A stretch of 37,913 nucleotides of DNA from Candidatus Scatomonas merdavium (GTDB lineage Bacteria > Bacillota > Clostridia > Lachnospirales > Lachnospiraceae): positions 1 through 37,913 of the forward strand of contig DVJR01000040.1 in the NCBI GenBank assembly GCA_018716575.1, in the 5' to 3' direction. Below the pieces are notes generated by a model, which was not told where the DNA came from, made no database searches, and saw nothing but the letters and a program-made list of their open reading frames with translations. Every line of letters begins with the position of its first letter. The stretch's first letter is position 1. Position numbers and translations under genes: made by a program. Shown one piece after another: positions 28,841-37,526 of the stretch.

Positions 28841-29128
28841 TCAGGCTTCCGCCTTGCCGGCCCATTCTTCCACGATTCTGGCCGTCTCCTCAGAGGGGCT
28901 GGATATTACCGCAGCCGCTACAATTTCGCAGGGCGGATTTCCCTGTACGCTTTCCACTGCGGCCTTCACCGCGGCAACATCTCCGCTCATGAATACGGTC
29001 GCGTGGCCTCCGCACCTGGTATGCCATGTCTCATACCGCACATCGGCAGCCTTCAGCATCCGGTCTACCACCAGAATTGCGTTGGCGCTGCCTACTACTT
29101 CTACCAATCCAAATGCGCCATATCTCAT
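28841..29128 (-). CDS. Bacterial microcompartment (BMC-domain) shell protein 1
   Basis: RYGAFGLVEVVGSANAILVVDRMLKAADV...GDVAAVKAAVESV; single BMC domain, 95 aa. Confidence 0.88.
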   Translation of the reverse strand: MRYGAFGLVEVVGSANAILVVDRMLKAADVRYETWHTRCGGHATVFMSGDVAAVKAAVESVQGNPPCEIVAAAVISSPSEETARIVEEWAGKAEA

Positions 29129-29143
29129 CTTTCCATCCTCCCG

Positions 29144-29443
29144 CTACTTCCGAATGGTCATTTCCAGACCGATCTCCGTATCCTCTGACGGCGAAGCAAT
29201 AATATTCTGAGAAATTACCTTCGCCATGGGCTTCGCAGCTGCCAGAGCCGCTTCCATGGCAGCGCGGACATCGGAAACGCTGCCGCGCATTTTCACACAG
29301 GCGCCGCTTTTCAGACGGTTTCTCTCCACGCCCTGAATCCTGATATTTGCCGTTTTGGCTGCCGCGTCCAAAGCGACAAAACAGGCCACCAGATTGTCCA
29401 GCTCAAACATTCCCAGAGCCATTCCCTTGTATTTTTCTGACAT
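29144..29443 (-). CDS. Bacterial microcompartment (BMC-domain) shell protein 2
   Basis: ALGMFELDNLVACFVALDAAAKTANIRIQGVERN...GSVSDVRAAMEAALAAA; start at MSEKYKGMALG with GGAGGATATT upstream. Confidence 0.88.
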   Translation of the reverse strand: MSEKYKGMALGMFELDNLVACFVALDAAAKTANIRIQGVERNRLKSGACVKMRGSVSDVRAAMEAALAAAKPMAKVISQNIIASPSEDTEIGLEMTIRK

Positions 29444-29486
29444 AATATCCTCCCACGCAGCGGAACTCCCGCCGTTCGCTTTATTT

Positions 29487-29515
29487 ATTATACTATTGCA
29501 GTCCGAAAAACACAA
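29487..29515 (-). promoter_or_regulatory. Putative sigma-A promoter of the BMC gene pair
   Basis: Minus strand TTGTGT-17 nt-TATAAT in the ptsI-BMC gap. Confidence 0.6.
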
Positions 29516-29526
29516 GCATCTTGTTT
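29502..29526 (-). terminator. Possible terminator of ptsI
   Basis: Minus strand AAAAAACAAGATGCTTGTGTTTTT hairpin with a T-tract; overlaps the BMC -35 region. Confidence 0.5.
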
Positions 29527-29527
29527 T

Positions 29528-31168
29528 TTAGTTTTTATCTTGATTTTTATCTGTCCCTGCCAGGCTCGCCCGAATCTGCTTCCGCACGGGAAGAATCATG
29601 GACGGGGACACGGAAAGCTCGTCGATGCCCATCTGCAGAAATTTTTCTGTCAGTGCGGTGTCCGCTCCCAGTTCCCCGCAGATGCCCACCCAGCAGCCGC
29701 CTCTGTGGCCGTTCTCCGCCACCGTAGCGATCAGCCGCAGCACTGCCTCATGGTGTGGGTTATAAAACTCGTCAAGCCGGCTGTTCTGCCGGTCCATAGC
29801 CAGGGTATACTGGGTCAGGTCGTTGGTCCCGATACTAAAAAAATCCACTTCCCCTGCCAGCAAATCGCTGATCACAGCTGCCGCCGGCGTCTCTATCATA
29901 ATGCCCTGCTCCACCTTCCCGTGCGGAAGCCCCTGCTCTGTCAGCTCTCTCTCCACTTCTTGCGCTATGCGGCGGACCTTTTTTACCTCTTCTACGGAAG
30001 TAATCATCGGATACATCACTGCTATATTTCCAAAAGCGCTGGCCCGGTAAATAGCCCTCAGCTGACTTTTGAAGATCTCCGGTCTGGTCAGGCAGATTCG
30101 GATCGCCCGATACCCCAGAGCCGGATTTTCTTCCTTATCCAGCTTCAGATAAGCCGCCTGCTTATCCGCGCCGATATCCAGCGTCCGAATTATCACCTTC
30201 TTACCCGCCATCATCTCCGCCACAGACTTATAGATCTGAAACTGCTCATCCTCAGTGGGCAGGCTCTCTCTTCCCAGATAGATGAATTCGCTGCGGAACA
30301 ATCCGATACCGCCTCCGTCATTGGACAGCACACTCCCTACATCCGCCAGATTTCCGATATTTGCATAGAGCCGAATCTCTTTGCCGTCCTTCGTCCGATC
30401 CGGTTTCCCCTTCAGCTCCTGCAGAAGCTCCCGGGCCTGCCGATCCTTCGCCTGCCGCTCTTCCATCTCCTGCAGAATTGCTTCATCCGGATCCAGAATC
30501 AGAAAGCCGTTATGGCCGTCTACAACCGCCGTATGTCCATCCCACTCCTGTGTCACCGGTATGCCGGTCAGTGCCGGGATATTCATGGTCCGAGCCAGAA
30601 TAGCCGTATGAGAATTTGCCGAACCCTGCCTGGTCACAAAAGCCAGCACCTTATTTTTGTCCATCTGCACCGTCTCGCTGGGCATCAGATCATCCGCCGC
30701 AACAATGACCGGCTCGTCAAAAGCTCTTTTCTGCTCCCGCCCTGCAAGAACCGCAATCACCCGTTCCGCTATATCTTTCATATCCGCAGACCGGGCCCGG
30801 AAATATTCATCCTCCATCTGCGAAAACATCGCGGCAAAATTTTCCCCTGTAACGGCAGCTGCGTATTCCGCATTTACCTGCTGGGTCTTAATCAGATTCC
30901 GGACAGAATCGTTAAAATCATCGTCCTCCAGAAGCATGGCATGTACCTCGAAAATAGCCGCGTTCTCCTCACCTACCTTCTGAACCGCCGTATCGTAGAG
31001 ACTGTTCAGCTGTGCTGCCGCTGCATCCCTGGCGCGTTCATAGCGCGCAATTTCTGCTTCTGCGTCCGCCACTTTATATCGCTTGATGATCTCTTCTTTT
31101 TTTCCATAAAACAAAATTTTTCCGATAGCGACTCCCTGGAATATGGATTTTCCCAAATGCTTCTCCAT
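29528..31168 (-). CDS. ptsI: Phosphoenolpyruvate-protein phosphotransferase (PTS Enzyme I)
   Basis: Phospho-His domain TRQGSANSHTAILARTMNIPAL; PEP-binding GIGLFRSEFIYLGR, IMIETPAAAVISDLLAGEVDFFSIGTNDLTQYTLAMDR. Confidence 0.97.
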   Translation of the reverse strand: MEKHLGKSIFQGVAIGKILFYGKKEEIIKRYKVADAEAEIARYERARDAAAAQLNSLYDTAVQKVGEENAAIFEVHAMLLEDDDFNDSVRNLIKTQQVNAEYAAAVTGENFAAMFSQMEDEYFRARSADMKDIAERVIAVLAGREQKRAFDEPVIVAADDLMPSETVQMDKNKVLAFVTRQGSANSHTAILARTMNIPALTGIPVTQEWDGHTAVVDGHNGFLILDPDEAILQEMEERQAKDRQARELLQELKGKPDRTKDGKEIRLYANIGNLADVGSVLSNDGGGIGLFRSEFIYLGRESLPTEDEQFQIYKSVAEMMAGKKVIIRTLDIGADKQAAYLKLDKEENPALGYRAIRICLTRPEIFKSQLRAIYRASAFGNIAVMYPMITSVEEVKKVRRIAQEVERELTEQGLPHGKVEQGIMIETPAAAVISDLLAGEVDFFSIGTNDLTQYTLAMDRQNSRLDEFYNPHHEAVLRLIATVAENGHRGGCWVGICGELGADTALTEKFLQMGIDELSVSPSMILPVRKQIRASLAGTDKNQDKN

Positions 31169-31264
31169 GGCGTTTTACCTCCCTGAACGAACAAAACCAG
31201 CCATCCATTCCGGAGCCGGCTCTGCCTTCTCCGGAAATCCTTTCATCTGACCAGTATTGGCAAT

Positions 31265-32665
31265 TCAGCGCGTTTTCATGCCTGTATCCATATTCTTCAG
31301 CTGCCATCCAAAGCCTTCCATTCCCGGACAGCGCAGCTTCACTTCCAGCTGCCGGTTCCCACTGTAATCCGGATAAAATCTGGCGGTAAAGACTGTCTCG
31401 CCTCCGTTCAGATAGAGCTCCGCCATGCTGGTATCAATCAGCAGCCGGATTTTCCGGCATTTTCCCACACGGGCGCGCCGCACACGCCTGCCGCGGCCCC
31501 ACTGCTCTGAAAGCTCAAGGCACACCGTTCCGTCTCCTCCGGAAATCCGCAATCCCTCTCCTATCATGATCTGCCAGGGATATTCGTCTTCTCCGCTTTT
31601 TCGCAGCATTACCTCTCCGCTTCCGTCCTCCAGCACAAAGCTGTTCTCCCCTGTAAGTGCCGTCGCACCGTATCGCAGGTCTTCCAGCTCCCGGACCGGC
31701 TTCTGCAGGACTTTTCCGTTTTCTTCAACGATCTCCCTGGGGATGGTGAGGGCATGCTGCCAGCCCCGTTCCGCGGTAGGATTCTCATAGGGCGCATCCG
31801 GCATGCCTGCCCAGCCTATCAGCAAACGCCTGCCCCTGTCATCTGCAAAGGTCTGCGGCGCGTAAAAATCAAACCCATAATCCCATTCCCGGAACTCTCC
31901 CAGCTGCGGCGCGTCTTCCAGGATGCCTGTCACGGTGAAATATCCGGACTGATAGACATTCTGATACCGGTATTCTTCCGGCCCGAGTCCCTGGGGGCAG
32001 ACAGACAGCAGCGCATATTTCCCAACCCTGAAGTAATCCGGGCATTCCCACATATAGCCGAAGGCTTCTCCGGTGGTAATACACTTCAGAAATTCCCAGC
32101 GCTTCAGGTCAGAACTCCTGTAGAGCAGCACCGCTCCTTTTTCCTCCTTCAGCCTGGCTCCCAGAACCATGTAATAGTTCCCGTTTTCTTTCCACACCTT
32201 TGGATCCCGGACATGCCGCGTGCAGTCGGAAGGATAGTCTGCCGTCCGCAGCAGCAGTTCCTTGGTTCCGAAATGGAGCCCGTCGTTGCTGACGATCCGG
32301 ATCGTGTTGCTCTCCCGCCCGTCATGAATGTAATCATACTCTCCGGGAAGCCGGATATTTCCTGTGTAGAAAAGCTGCAGCTTACCGTCTTCCACCAGGG
32401 CGCTGCCGGAGTAGCTTCCGTTCCGGTCCAGTTCATTCTGTTCAAAGGGAATTCCCTCAAACCGCAGTTTCGTCAGGCCGGGGCCGGCATAGTGTCCCCA
32501 CAGCCTCGGTGTCTTTCCGGTTCCCCGGGGATCTTCCGGCTGATACTGGAAAAATATATGATACTGTCCCCGAAACTGGCACAGGCCATTGGGATCATTC
32601 AGCCACCCCTCCGGCGGCATCAGATGAAATTTCAGTCGCCATCCGTCCGGCTGCCTTCCTACCAT
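31265..32665 (-). CDS. scrB: Glycoside hydrolase family 32, sucrose-6-phosphate hydrolase-like
   Basis: FHLMPPEGWLNDPNGLCQFRGQYHIFFQYQP, RHVRDPKVW, MWECPDYFRV; 7-nt overlap with the PTS gene. Confidence 0.9.
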   Translation of the reverse strand: MVGRQPDGWRLKFHLMPPEGWLNDPNGLCQFRGQYHIFFQYQPEDPRGTGKTPRLWGHYAGPGLTKLRFEGIPFEQNELDRNGSYSGSALVEDGKLQLFYTGNIRLPGEYDYIHDGRESNTIRIVSNDGLHFGTKELLLRTADYPSDCTRHVRDPKVWKENGNYYMVLGARLKEEKGAVLLYRSSDLKRWEFLKCITTGEAFGYMWECPDYFRVGKYALLSVCPQGLGPEEYRYQNVYQSGYFTVTGILEDAPQLGEFREWDYGFDFYAPQTFADDRGRRLLIGWAGMPDAPYENPTAERGWQHALTIPREIVEENGKVLQKPVRELEDLRYGATALTGENSFVLEDGSGEVMLRKSGEDEYPWQIMIGEGLRISGGDGTVCLELSEQWGRGRRVRRARVGKCRKIRLLIDTSMAELYLNGGETVFTARFYPDYSGNRQLEVKLRCPGMEGFGWQLKNMDTGMKTR

Positions 32666-34572
32666 ATCTGCAATACCTCCTCGCCCGCATGCACCGTTCC
32701 GGTTTTCACAGGCTCTACATGTTCAAAATCATCACTGTTGCTTACAATTACGGGCGTCGTAATATCATACCCCGCCTTCTGAATTGCCGGAATATCAAAC
32801 TCCAGCATCAGCTGTCCCTTCTTTACGGTATCTCCCGCCGAAACATAAGCCGTATAATGCTGACCGTTCAGTTCCACCGTATTGATTCCCACATGAATCA
32901 GAAGTTCCAGCCCGTCCTCTGACATCAGCCCTATGGCATGCTTTGTCTCAAATACCGCGCCCACCGTTCCGTCAAACGGTGCTGTTATCCTGCCTTCCGA
33001 GGGCACCACCGCCACTCCTTTTCCCAGAATTTCTCCCGCGAAGGTAGCGTCATTGACTTCCGAAAGGGGAATAATCTCGCCGGAAGCCGGGGCGCAGACG
33101 ATCTTTCTGGCTGCAGAGGTCTGCTTCACTTCCGCCGGTACATCACTTTCAGGCGCTGCGACTCCTGTCTCGTCAAGACTGCCACTGACATTTTGCTCCG
33201 CCGGTGCCTCCTTATACATGATCCAGGAAAGAGCAAAGGCTACTGCAGCGGATACAGCCATCACCAGCGCATAGGTACCGATAAACTGAGTGGTAATCAG
33301 GAAACCGAAAACGCCCGTAATTCCGTAAGCCGTCGCCCCCACTCCAAACAGCCCTGCTATCAGCCCGCCGCAGGCGCCGCCGATACAGCCCGCCACAAAC
33401 GGCCTCATGTAGCGGATATTCACGCCGAAAATCGCCGGTTCTGTAATTCCCAGAAATGCTGAAAGGGATGCGGGAAGCGCCATGGATTTAGTCTTTTTAT
33501 TCTTTGTTTTTAAGGCCAGCGCCAGAGCTGCTGCTCCCTGTCCCACATTGGCCGCCGTAGCGATGGGCATCCAGATGTTCAGGCCGCCTGCGCTCAGCAG
33601 TCCTGCTTCAATGGCGTTATACATATGATGAACGCCGGCAACCACGGTAATGGCATAGACTCCTCCGATAATCAGCCCTCCCAGCCCGAACGGGAGACCG
33701 ATCAGCATCCTTGCTCCGCTCAGCACCCAGTTTTCCACGGTCGAAAATACGGGGCCGATTACTGTCAGCGTCACATATCCGGTAACCATAACCGTAACCA
33801 GAGGCGTCACGAACAGGTCGATAATCTCCGGGACAATTTTATGCAGTTTTTTCTCCAGAAAGCTCATAAGCCATACGGCGATAATCACCGGAATAACGTG
33901 TCCCTGATATCCCACCAGGTTAATGTCATAGAGGCCGAACCAGGCGGATGCCGTCGGTATCTCCGCCGCGTTCATTCCTGCCACAGACCATGCGTTGATC
34001 AGATCGGGATGAATCATAATCATGCCGATGACCGCTCCAAGAAACAGATTGCCTCCAAAAGCCTTTGCTGCGCTGACGGCAATCAGCACCGGCAGGAATG
34101 TAAAAGCCGTATTGCTGAACAGATGAAAAATCTGATACGTCCCGGATTCTGCCATAGACGGCCAGAGGTTGCAAAGTCCCTCCAGAAGGCCCATCAGAAG
34201 GCCGCTGGCCACGATAGCCGGAATAATGGGAACAAATATGTCTCCCAGCGTCTTGATTGCCCGCAGGAACAGATTCTGCTTTGACGCTGCCGCCTGCTTG
34301 ACATCCTCTTTGCTTCCCGCCTGAATACCTGCCATTCTGACAAACTCATCAAAAACCTTGTTGACCGTTCCTGTGCCGAAAATAATCTGAATCTGTCCGG
34401 CGGCTTCAAATACGCCCTTTACACCTTCCACTTCCTCCAACGCCGCCTTGCTGCACCTGGAATTGTCCGCAATCACCAGCCTGAGCCTTGTGGCGCAGTG
34501 CGCTGCCGATACGATGTTGGAAGCGCCGCCGATGCTCTCCAGCACGCCCTTTGCTGCATTCCTGTAATCCAT
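32659..34572 (-). CDS. PTS EIIBCA, glucose/sucrose/beta-glucoside superfamily, probably sucrose-specific
   Basis: IIB AAHCATRLRLVIAD, IIC multi-TM domain, IIA-Glc-like IVCAPASGEIIPLSEV...LLIHVGINTVELNG; coupled to a GH32 gene. Confidence 0.9.
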   Translation of the reverse strand: MDYRNAAKGVLESIGGASNIVSAAHCATRLRLVIADNSRCSKAALEEVEGVKGVFEAAGQIQIIFGTGTVNKVFDEFVRMAGIQAGSKEDVKQAAASKQNLFLRAIKTLGDIFVPIIPAIVASGLLMGLLEGLCNLWPSMAESGTYQIFHLFSNTAFTFLPVLIAVSAAKAFGGNLFLGAVIGMIMIHPDLINAWSVAGMNAAEIPTASAWFGLYDINLVGYQGHVIPVIIAVWLMSFLEKKLHKIVPEIIDLFVTPLVTVMVTGYVTLTVIGPVFSTVENWVLSGARMLIGLPFGLGGLIIGGVYAITVVAGVHHMYNAIEAGLLSAGGLNIWMPIATAANVGQGAAALALALKTKNKKTKSMALPASLSAFLGITEPAIFGVNIRYMRPFVAGCIGGACGGLIAGLFGVGATAYGITGVFGFLITTQFIGTYALVMAVSAAVAFALSWIMYKEAPAEQNVSGSLDETGVAAPESDVPAEVKQTSAARKIVCAPASGEIIPLSEVNDATFAGEILGKGVAVVPSEGRITAPFDGTVGAVFETKHAIGLMSEDGLELLIHVGINTVELNGQHYTAYVSAGDTVKKGQLMLEFDIPAIQKAGYDITTPVIVSNSDDFEHVEPVKTGTVHAGEEVLQIW

Positions 34573-34602
34573 GTTCCTTCTCCTTCCTGATTATGATATT
34601 GT

Positions 34603-34667
34603 TTCCACATGAAGTTATTCCCATTTTCCGTGCCTTTTACTGTTTTTTTCGTTCTATTCATGTGGAA
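34603..34667 (-). repeat. Inverted repeat in the EIIBCA leader (11-bp arms)
   Basis: Arms TTCCACATGAA (34603-34613) and TTCATGTGGAA (34657-34667), perfect complements separated by 43 nt. Confidence 0.85.
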
Positions 34668-34681
34668 TCTCTGTTATTTTT

Positions 34682-34697
34682 ATGAGATCGTTCTCAT
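34682..34697 (-). promoter_or_regulatory. Putative LacI-family operator of the sucrose PTS operon
   Basis: Minus strand ATGAGAACGATCTCAT, 14/16 palindromic with central CG, about 11 nt downstream of the -10. Confidence 0.72.
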
Positions 34698-34708
34698 ATG
34701 TTGGCTTT

Positions 34709-34737
34709 ATTATAGTGCATTTCTTCTCATTTGTAAA
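34709..34737 (-). promoter_or_regulatory. Promoter of the sucrose PTS operon
   Basis: Minus strand TTTACA-17 nt-TATAAT. Confidence 0.75.
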
Positions 34738-34762
34738 TCCTGAAGCAGCTGAATTTTTTCAT

Positions 34763-34810
34763 AAAAAACGGAGGATTTTTTTAGCAATATGCTGAAATCC
34801 TCCGTTTTTT
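34763..34810. terminator. Rho-independent terminator of the LacI-type regulator gene
   Basis: AAAAAACGGAGGATTT ... AAATCCTCCGTTTTTT stem-loop. Confidence 0.85.
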
Positions 34811-34822
34811 CTCCTCCGGGCC

Positions 34823-35836
34823 TCACCGGGCCGTCGCCAGGGCTTCTCTTTCCTTCCGTATGGAATCGTTCTCTATTATTTTGTATCCCATTTTGATTTC
34901 TTTTGCCACATTTTCTTCACTGTCCAGAAGATTCAGAAGCAGACGGGCAGCCTCTTCCCCGCTGGTCTTATAATAATAATGCACCGTACAGAGGGACGGC
35001 TGGACAATCCGTGCTTTTTCTGTATCACCGATCCCCGCCACCTGCACCTCGCCCGGTACGTCAATGCCCCGGTCGCGCAGATACAGCATTGCTCCGATGG
35101 CAATATTATCCGTGGCGCAGAACAGAGAATCTGGCACGTTCTCTCTCTCAAAAATCTGCCGGGCCGCTTCATAGCCTGAATCCATCCGGAATTTTGCCTC
35201 CGCTGTCCACTCAGGCACCAGTTTCCTTCCGGCCGCCCGCAAAGCATCCTCAAATCCCTTTCGCCGCATCCGGCCGGCCGCCTGATCCCGCTGTGTTACC
35301 CCGATACAGCCGATCCTGCTGCCTGCCCGCAGCAGAAGCTCTGTCAGCTCCCTGGCCGCACGGTAGTCATCGTAATAAACGCAGGAGCACTGGCTTACCT
35401 GCTGTCCCAGAACTACAATCGGCAGCCGCATATTCTTTATGGCCTTCCGGTGCTCGCCCGTCAGTATTGTTCCGATGAGAATCACGCCATCCACCTGATT
35501 GTTTGACGCAAACATATTTAAATATTTGATCTCTTCTTTTTCATTGTTGTCCGTATTGGCCAGCAGCAATTCATAGCCGCTCCGTGACAGTACGCCGCTG
35601 ATTCCTGCCACCATCCGGCTGATGGAATCCGAATTAATTTTGGGAATTACCACTCCGATCAGCCTGGTCTTTTTTGTCCTGAGAATCTGCGCCTGAGCCG
35701 AAGGCCGATATCCTGTTTCTTCTATCACGCGCCGTATTCTCTCGCTTTTCTCCGCGCTTACATAACCGCTGTTCAGATATCGGGATACTGTTGCCCGGGA
35801 AACTCCGGCCATCCGGGCAATTTCATTAATTGTCAC
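34823..35836 (-). CDS. LacI-family transcriptional regulator (probable sucrose operon repressor)
   Basis: VTINEIARMAGVSRATVSRYLNSGYVSAEKSERIRRVIEETGYRP HTH; periplasmic-binding-like domain. GTG start at 35836 preceded by AGGAGG; the ORF-track extension to 36370 is spurious. Confidence 0.92.
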   Translation of the reverse strand: MTINEIARMAGVSRATVSRYLNSGYVSAEKSERIRRVIEETGYRPSAQAQILRTKKTRLIGVVIPKINSDSISRMVAGISGVLSRSGYELLLANTDNNEKEEIKYLNMFASNNQVDGVILIGTILTGEHRKAIKNMRLPIVVLGQQVSQCSCVYYDDYRAARELTELLLRAGSRIGCIGVTQRDQAAGRMRRKGFEDALRAAGRKLVPEWTAEAKFRMDSGYEAARQIFERENVPDSLFCATDNIAIGAMLYLRDRGIDVPGEVQVAGIGDTEKARIVQPSLCTVHYYYKTSGEEAARLLLNLLDSEENVAKEIKMGYKIIENDSIRKEREALATAR

Positions 35837-35947
35837 TGCTCTTCCTCCTGTCGCCGGTACGTTTTCCGGCTTTTCTGCTATTACTATAGACCCTGACAGC
35901 CTGTTTGTCCACAGGTCAATTTTATTTTTCCCAAACCGGCACCGCAG

Positions 35948-35976
35948 TTGCTTTTTCTCTCTTCCCTGCCTATAAT
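35948..35976 (+). promoter_or_regulatory. Putative promoter for the divergent sugar kinase gene
   Basis: TTGCTT-17 nt-TATAAT upstream of 36026. Confidence 0.6.
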
Positions 35977-36025
35977 AAGACCAGGAAACCAAAACCTTCT
36001 GCTTTGGAAGAACGAGGAGAGGCTT

Positions 36026-37009
36026 ATGAAAAATACCACGTTTATTCTCATAGGCGCGGCCATCCTGGATGTGCTGGCCCGGCCGGTCGGCGCAGATGTA
36101 TTCCAGACCGGTTCCGTCCCCGCCGACACGCTCACGGTTCACACCGGCGGCGATGCCATGAACGAGGCCTGCGCCCTGGCAGCTCTCGGGGCGCAGGTGC
36201 GCCTTGTCACGCGCCTGGGCAATGATACTGCTGCAGACATGATTCTGGCCCGGTGCGGCAGTCTGGGGATAGATACTTCCTGCATAAAACGCAGTACTTC
36301 TGTCCCGACCGGCGTCAACGTCGTGCTGGTGGGGCCGGACGGGGAGCGCCACTTCATCACGTCGCCTCACGGAACGCTGCGAAAGTTTTATCCGGAAGAT
36401 ATCTCACCGGAAGCCCTTCAGGGCGGGAAATTTCTCTGCTTTGCCAGCATTTTTGTAGCCCCGCCCTTCACCGCCGGCGCCTGCGCGGCTCTTTTCCGCC
36501 AGGCGCGGGAGAATGGCCTGACCGTTTGCGCCGATATGACAAAGCGCAAAAACGGCGAAACTCTCGACGATATGCGGGAGTGTCTCTCCTGCCTGGATTA
36601 TCTGTTTCCCAACTATGAGGAAGCCTCTCTGCTGACCGGCAAAGCCGACTGGGACGACATTGCGGACGCTTTTCTGGACTGCGGCGTAGGCCATGTTATT
36701 CTGAAGGCCGGCTCCCGCGGCTGTTTCATCAAGACCCGCTCTGAGCGCTTCTGGATTCCCGCTGTCTCCGGCATATCATGCATCGATACCACCGGAGCCG
36801 GCGACACCTTTGCCGCCTGCTTTCTCTATGCCCTCGACAGGGGATTGTCCCTGGCGGACTGCGGCCGCTTTGCCAACGCCGGCGCTTCCTTCTGCATAGA
36901 AACCGTAGGCGCAGCCGGAGCCGGAAACGATCCTGACGCCATTTTGAAACGCGCCGGACTGGCCGGCAGATATCCGCCGGCCAGTCTGCAGCATAAACCG
37001 GTTGTATGA
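36026..37009 (+). CDS. PfkB-family carbohydrate kinase
   Basis: FILIGAAILDVLARPV, HTGGDAMNEACALAALGA, IDTTGAGDTFAACFLYAL; RBS GAGGAGAGG before ATG 36026. Confidence 0.92.
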   Translation: MKNTTFILIGAAILDVLARPVGADVFQTGSVPADTLTVHTGGDAMNEACALAALGAQVRLVTRLGNDTAADMILARCGSLGIDTSCIKRSTSVPTGVNVVLVGPDGERHFITSPHGTLRKFYPEDISPEALQGGKFLCFASIFVAPPFTAGACAALFRQARENGLTVCADMTKRKNGETLDDMRECLSCLDYLFPNYEEASLLTGKADWDDIADAFLDCGVGHVILKAGSRGCFIKTRSERFWIPAVSGISCIDTTGAGDTFAACFLYALDRGLSLADCGRFANAGASFCIETVGAAGAGNDPDAILKRAGLAGRYPPASLQHKPVV

Positions 37010-37047
37010 AAATACAGCAGCTTATCCTACAGGAGGACAGTTATATT

Positions 37048-37398
37048 ATGATGATTGAAAATAATCCCAAAGAGCTTGCGGCCATGCAGGAGTTCCACAA
37101 GGGGAACCGCCAGGAAGGCCTGCGGCTGCAGGAGGAATTTGCCGCGGAATTTCGGGAAGAATACAGGCACAGGGATCATTGCCCCTGTCAGAAGGCCTGC
37201 CGCTATCACGGCAACTGCAAAGAATGTGTGGCGATCCACCGGGCCCACCAGGAACATGTGCCCAACTGTATGCGGCCCATGCTGAACAGAAAGCTGAAGC
37301 TGCTGTCTGAGCTGACAGAACATACGCTGGCCCGGGAAATCGAACCGCCCAGAGAGGTGCTGCGGAAGGAATTTCAGGAGCAGAAAATGAAACAGTAG
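37048..37398 (+). CDS. Cys-rich conserved hypothetical protein
   Basis: RBS AGGAGG; Cys/His motif CPCQKACRYHGNCKECVAIHRAHQEHVPNC in a charged 116-aa protein. Confidence 0.7.
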   Translation: MMIENNPKELAAMQEFHKGNRQEGLRLQEEFAAEFREEYRHRDHCPCQKACRYHGNCKECVAIHRAHQEHVPNCMRPMLNRKLKLLSELTEHTLAREIEPPREVLRKEFQEQKMKQ

Positions 37399-37526
37399 CG
37401 CAGAAGAAAACAATGGGCGCCCTGTTTACCCTCTTAAGGGAGTGCCAGCCAATAAAATAGATTTTTATCAGAAAAGCCGTGAGGGAGCCCCCTCCGGGTA
37501 TACCATTATGCCTTTAAAAGACGGAC

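Noticed and set aside
29540-31186. 548-aa plus-strand ORF opposite ptsI
   Set aside because: Shadow ORF opposite a canonical Enzyme I gene.
35837-36370. N-terminal extension of the LacI regulator in the ORF track
   Set aside because: Overlaps the divergent kinase gene; a GTG with a strong AGGAGG SD at 35836 gives the standard LacI HTH N-terminus.
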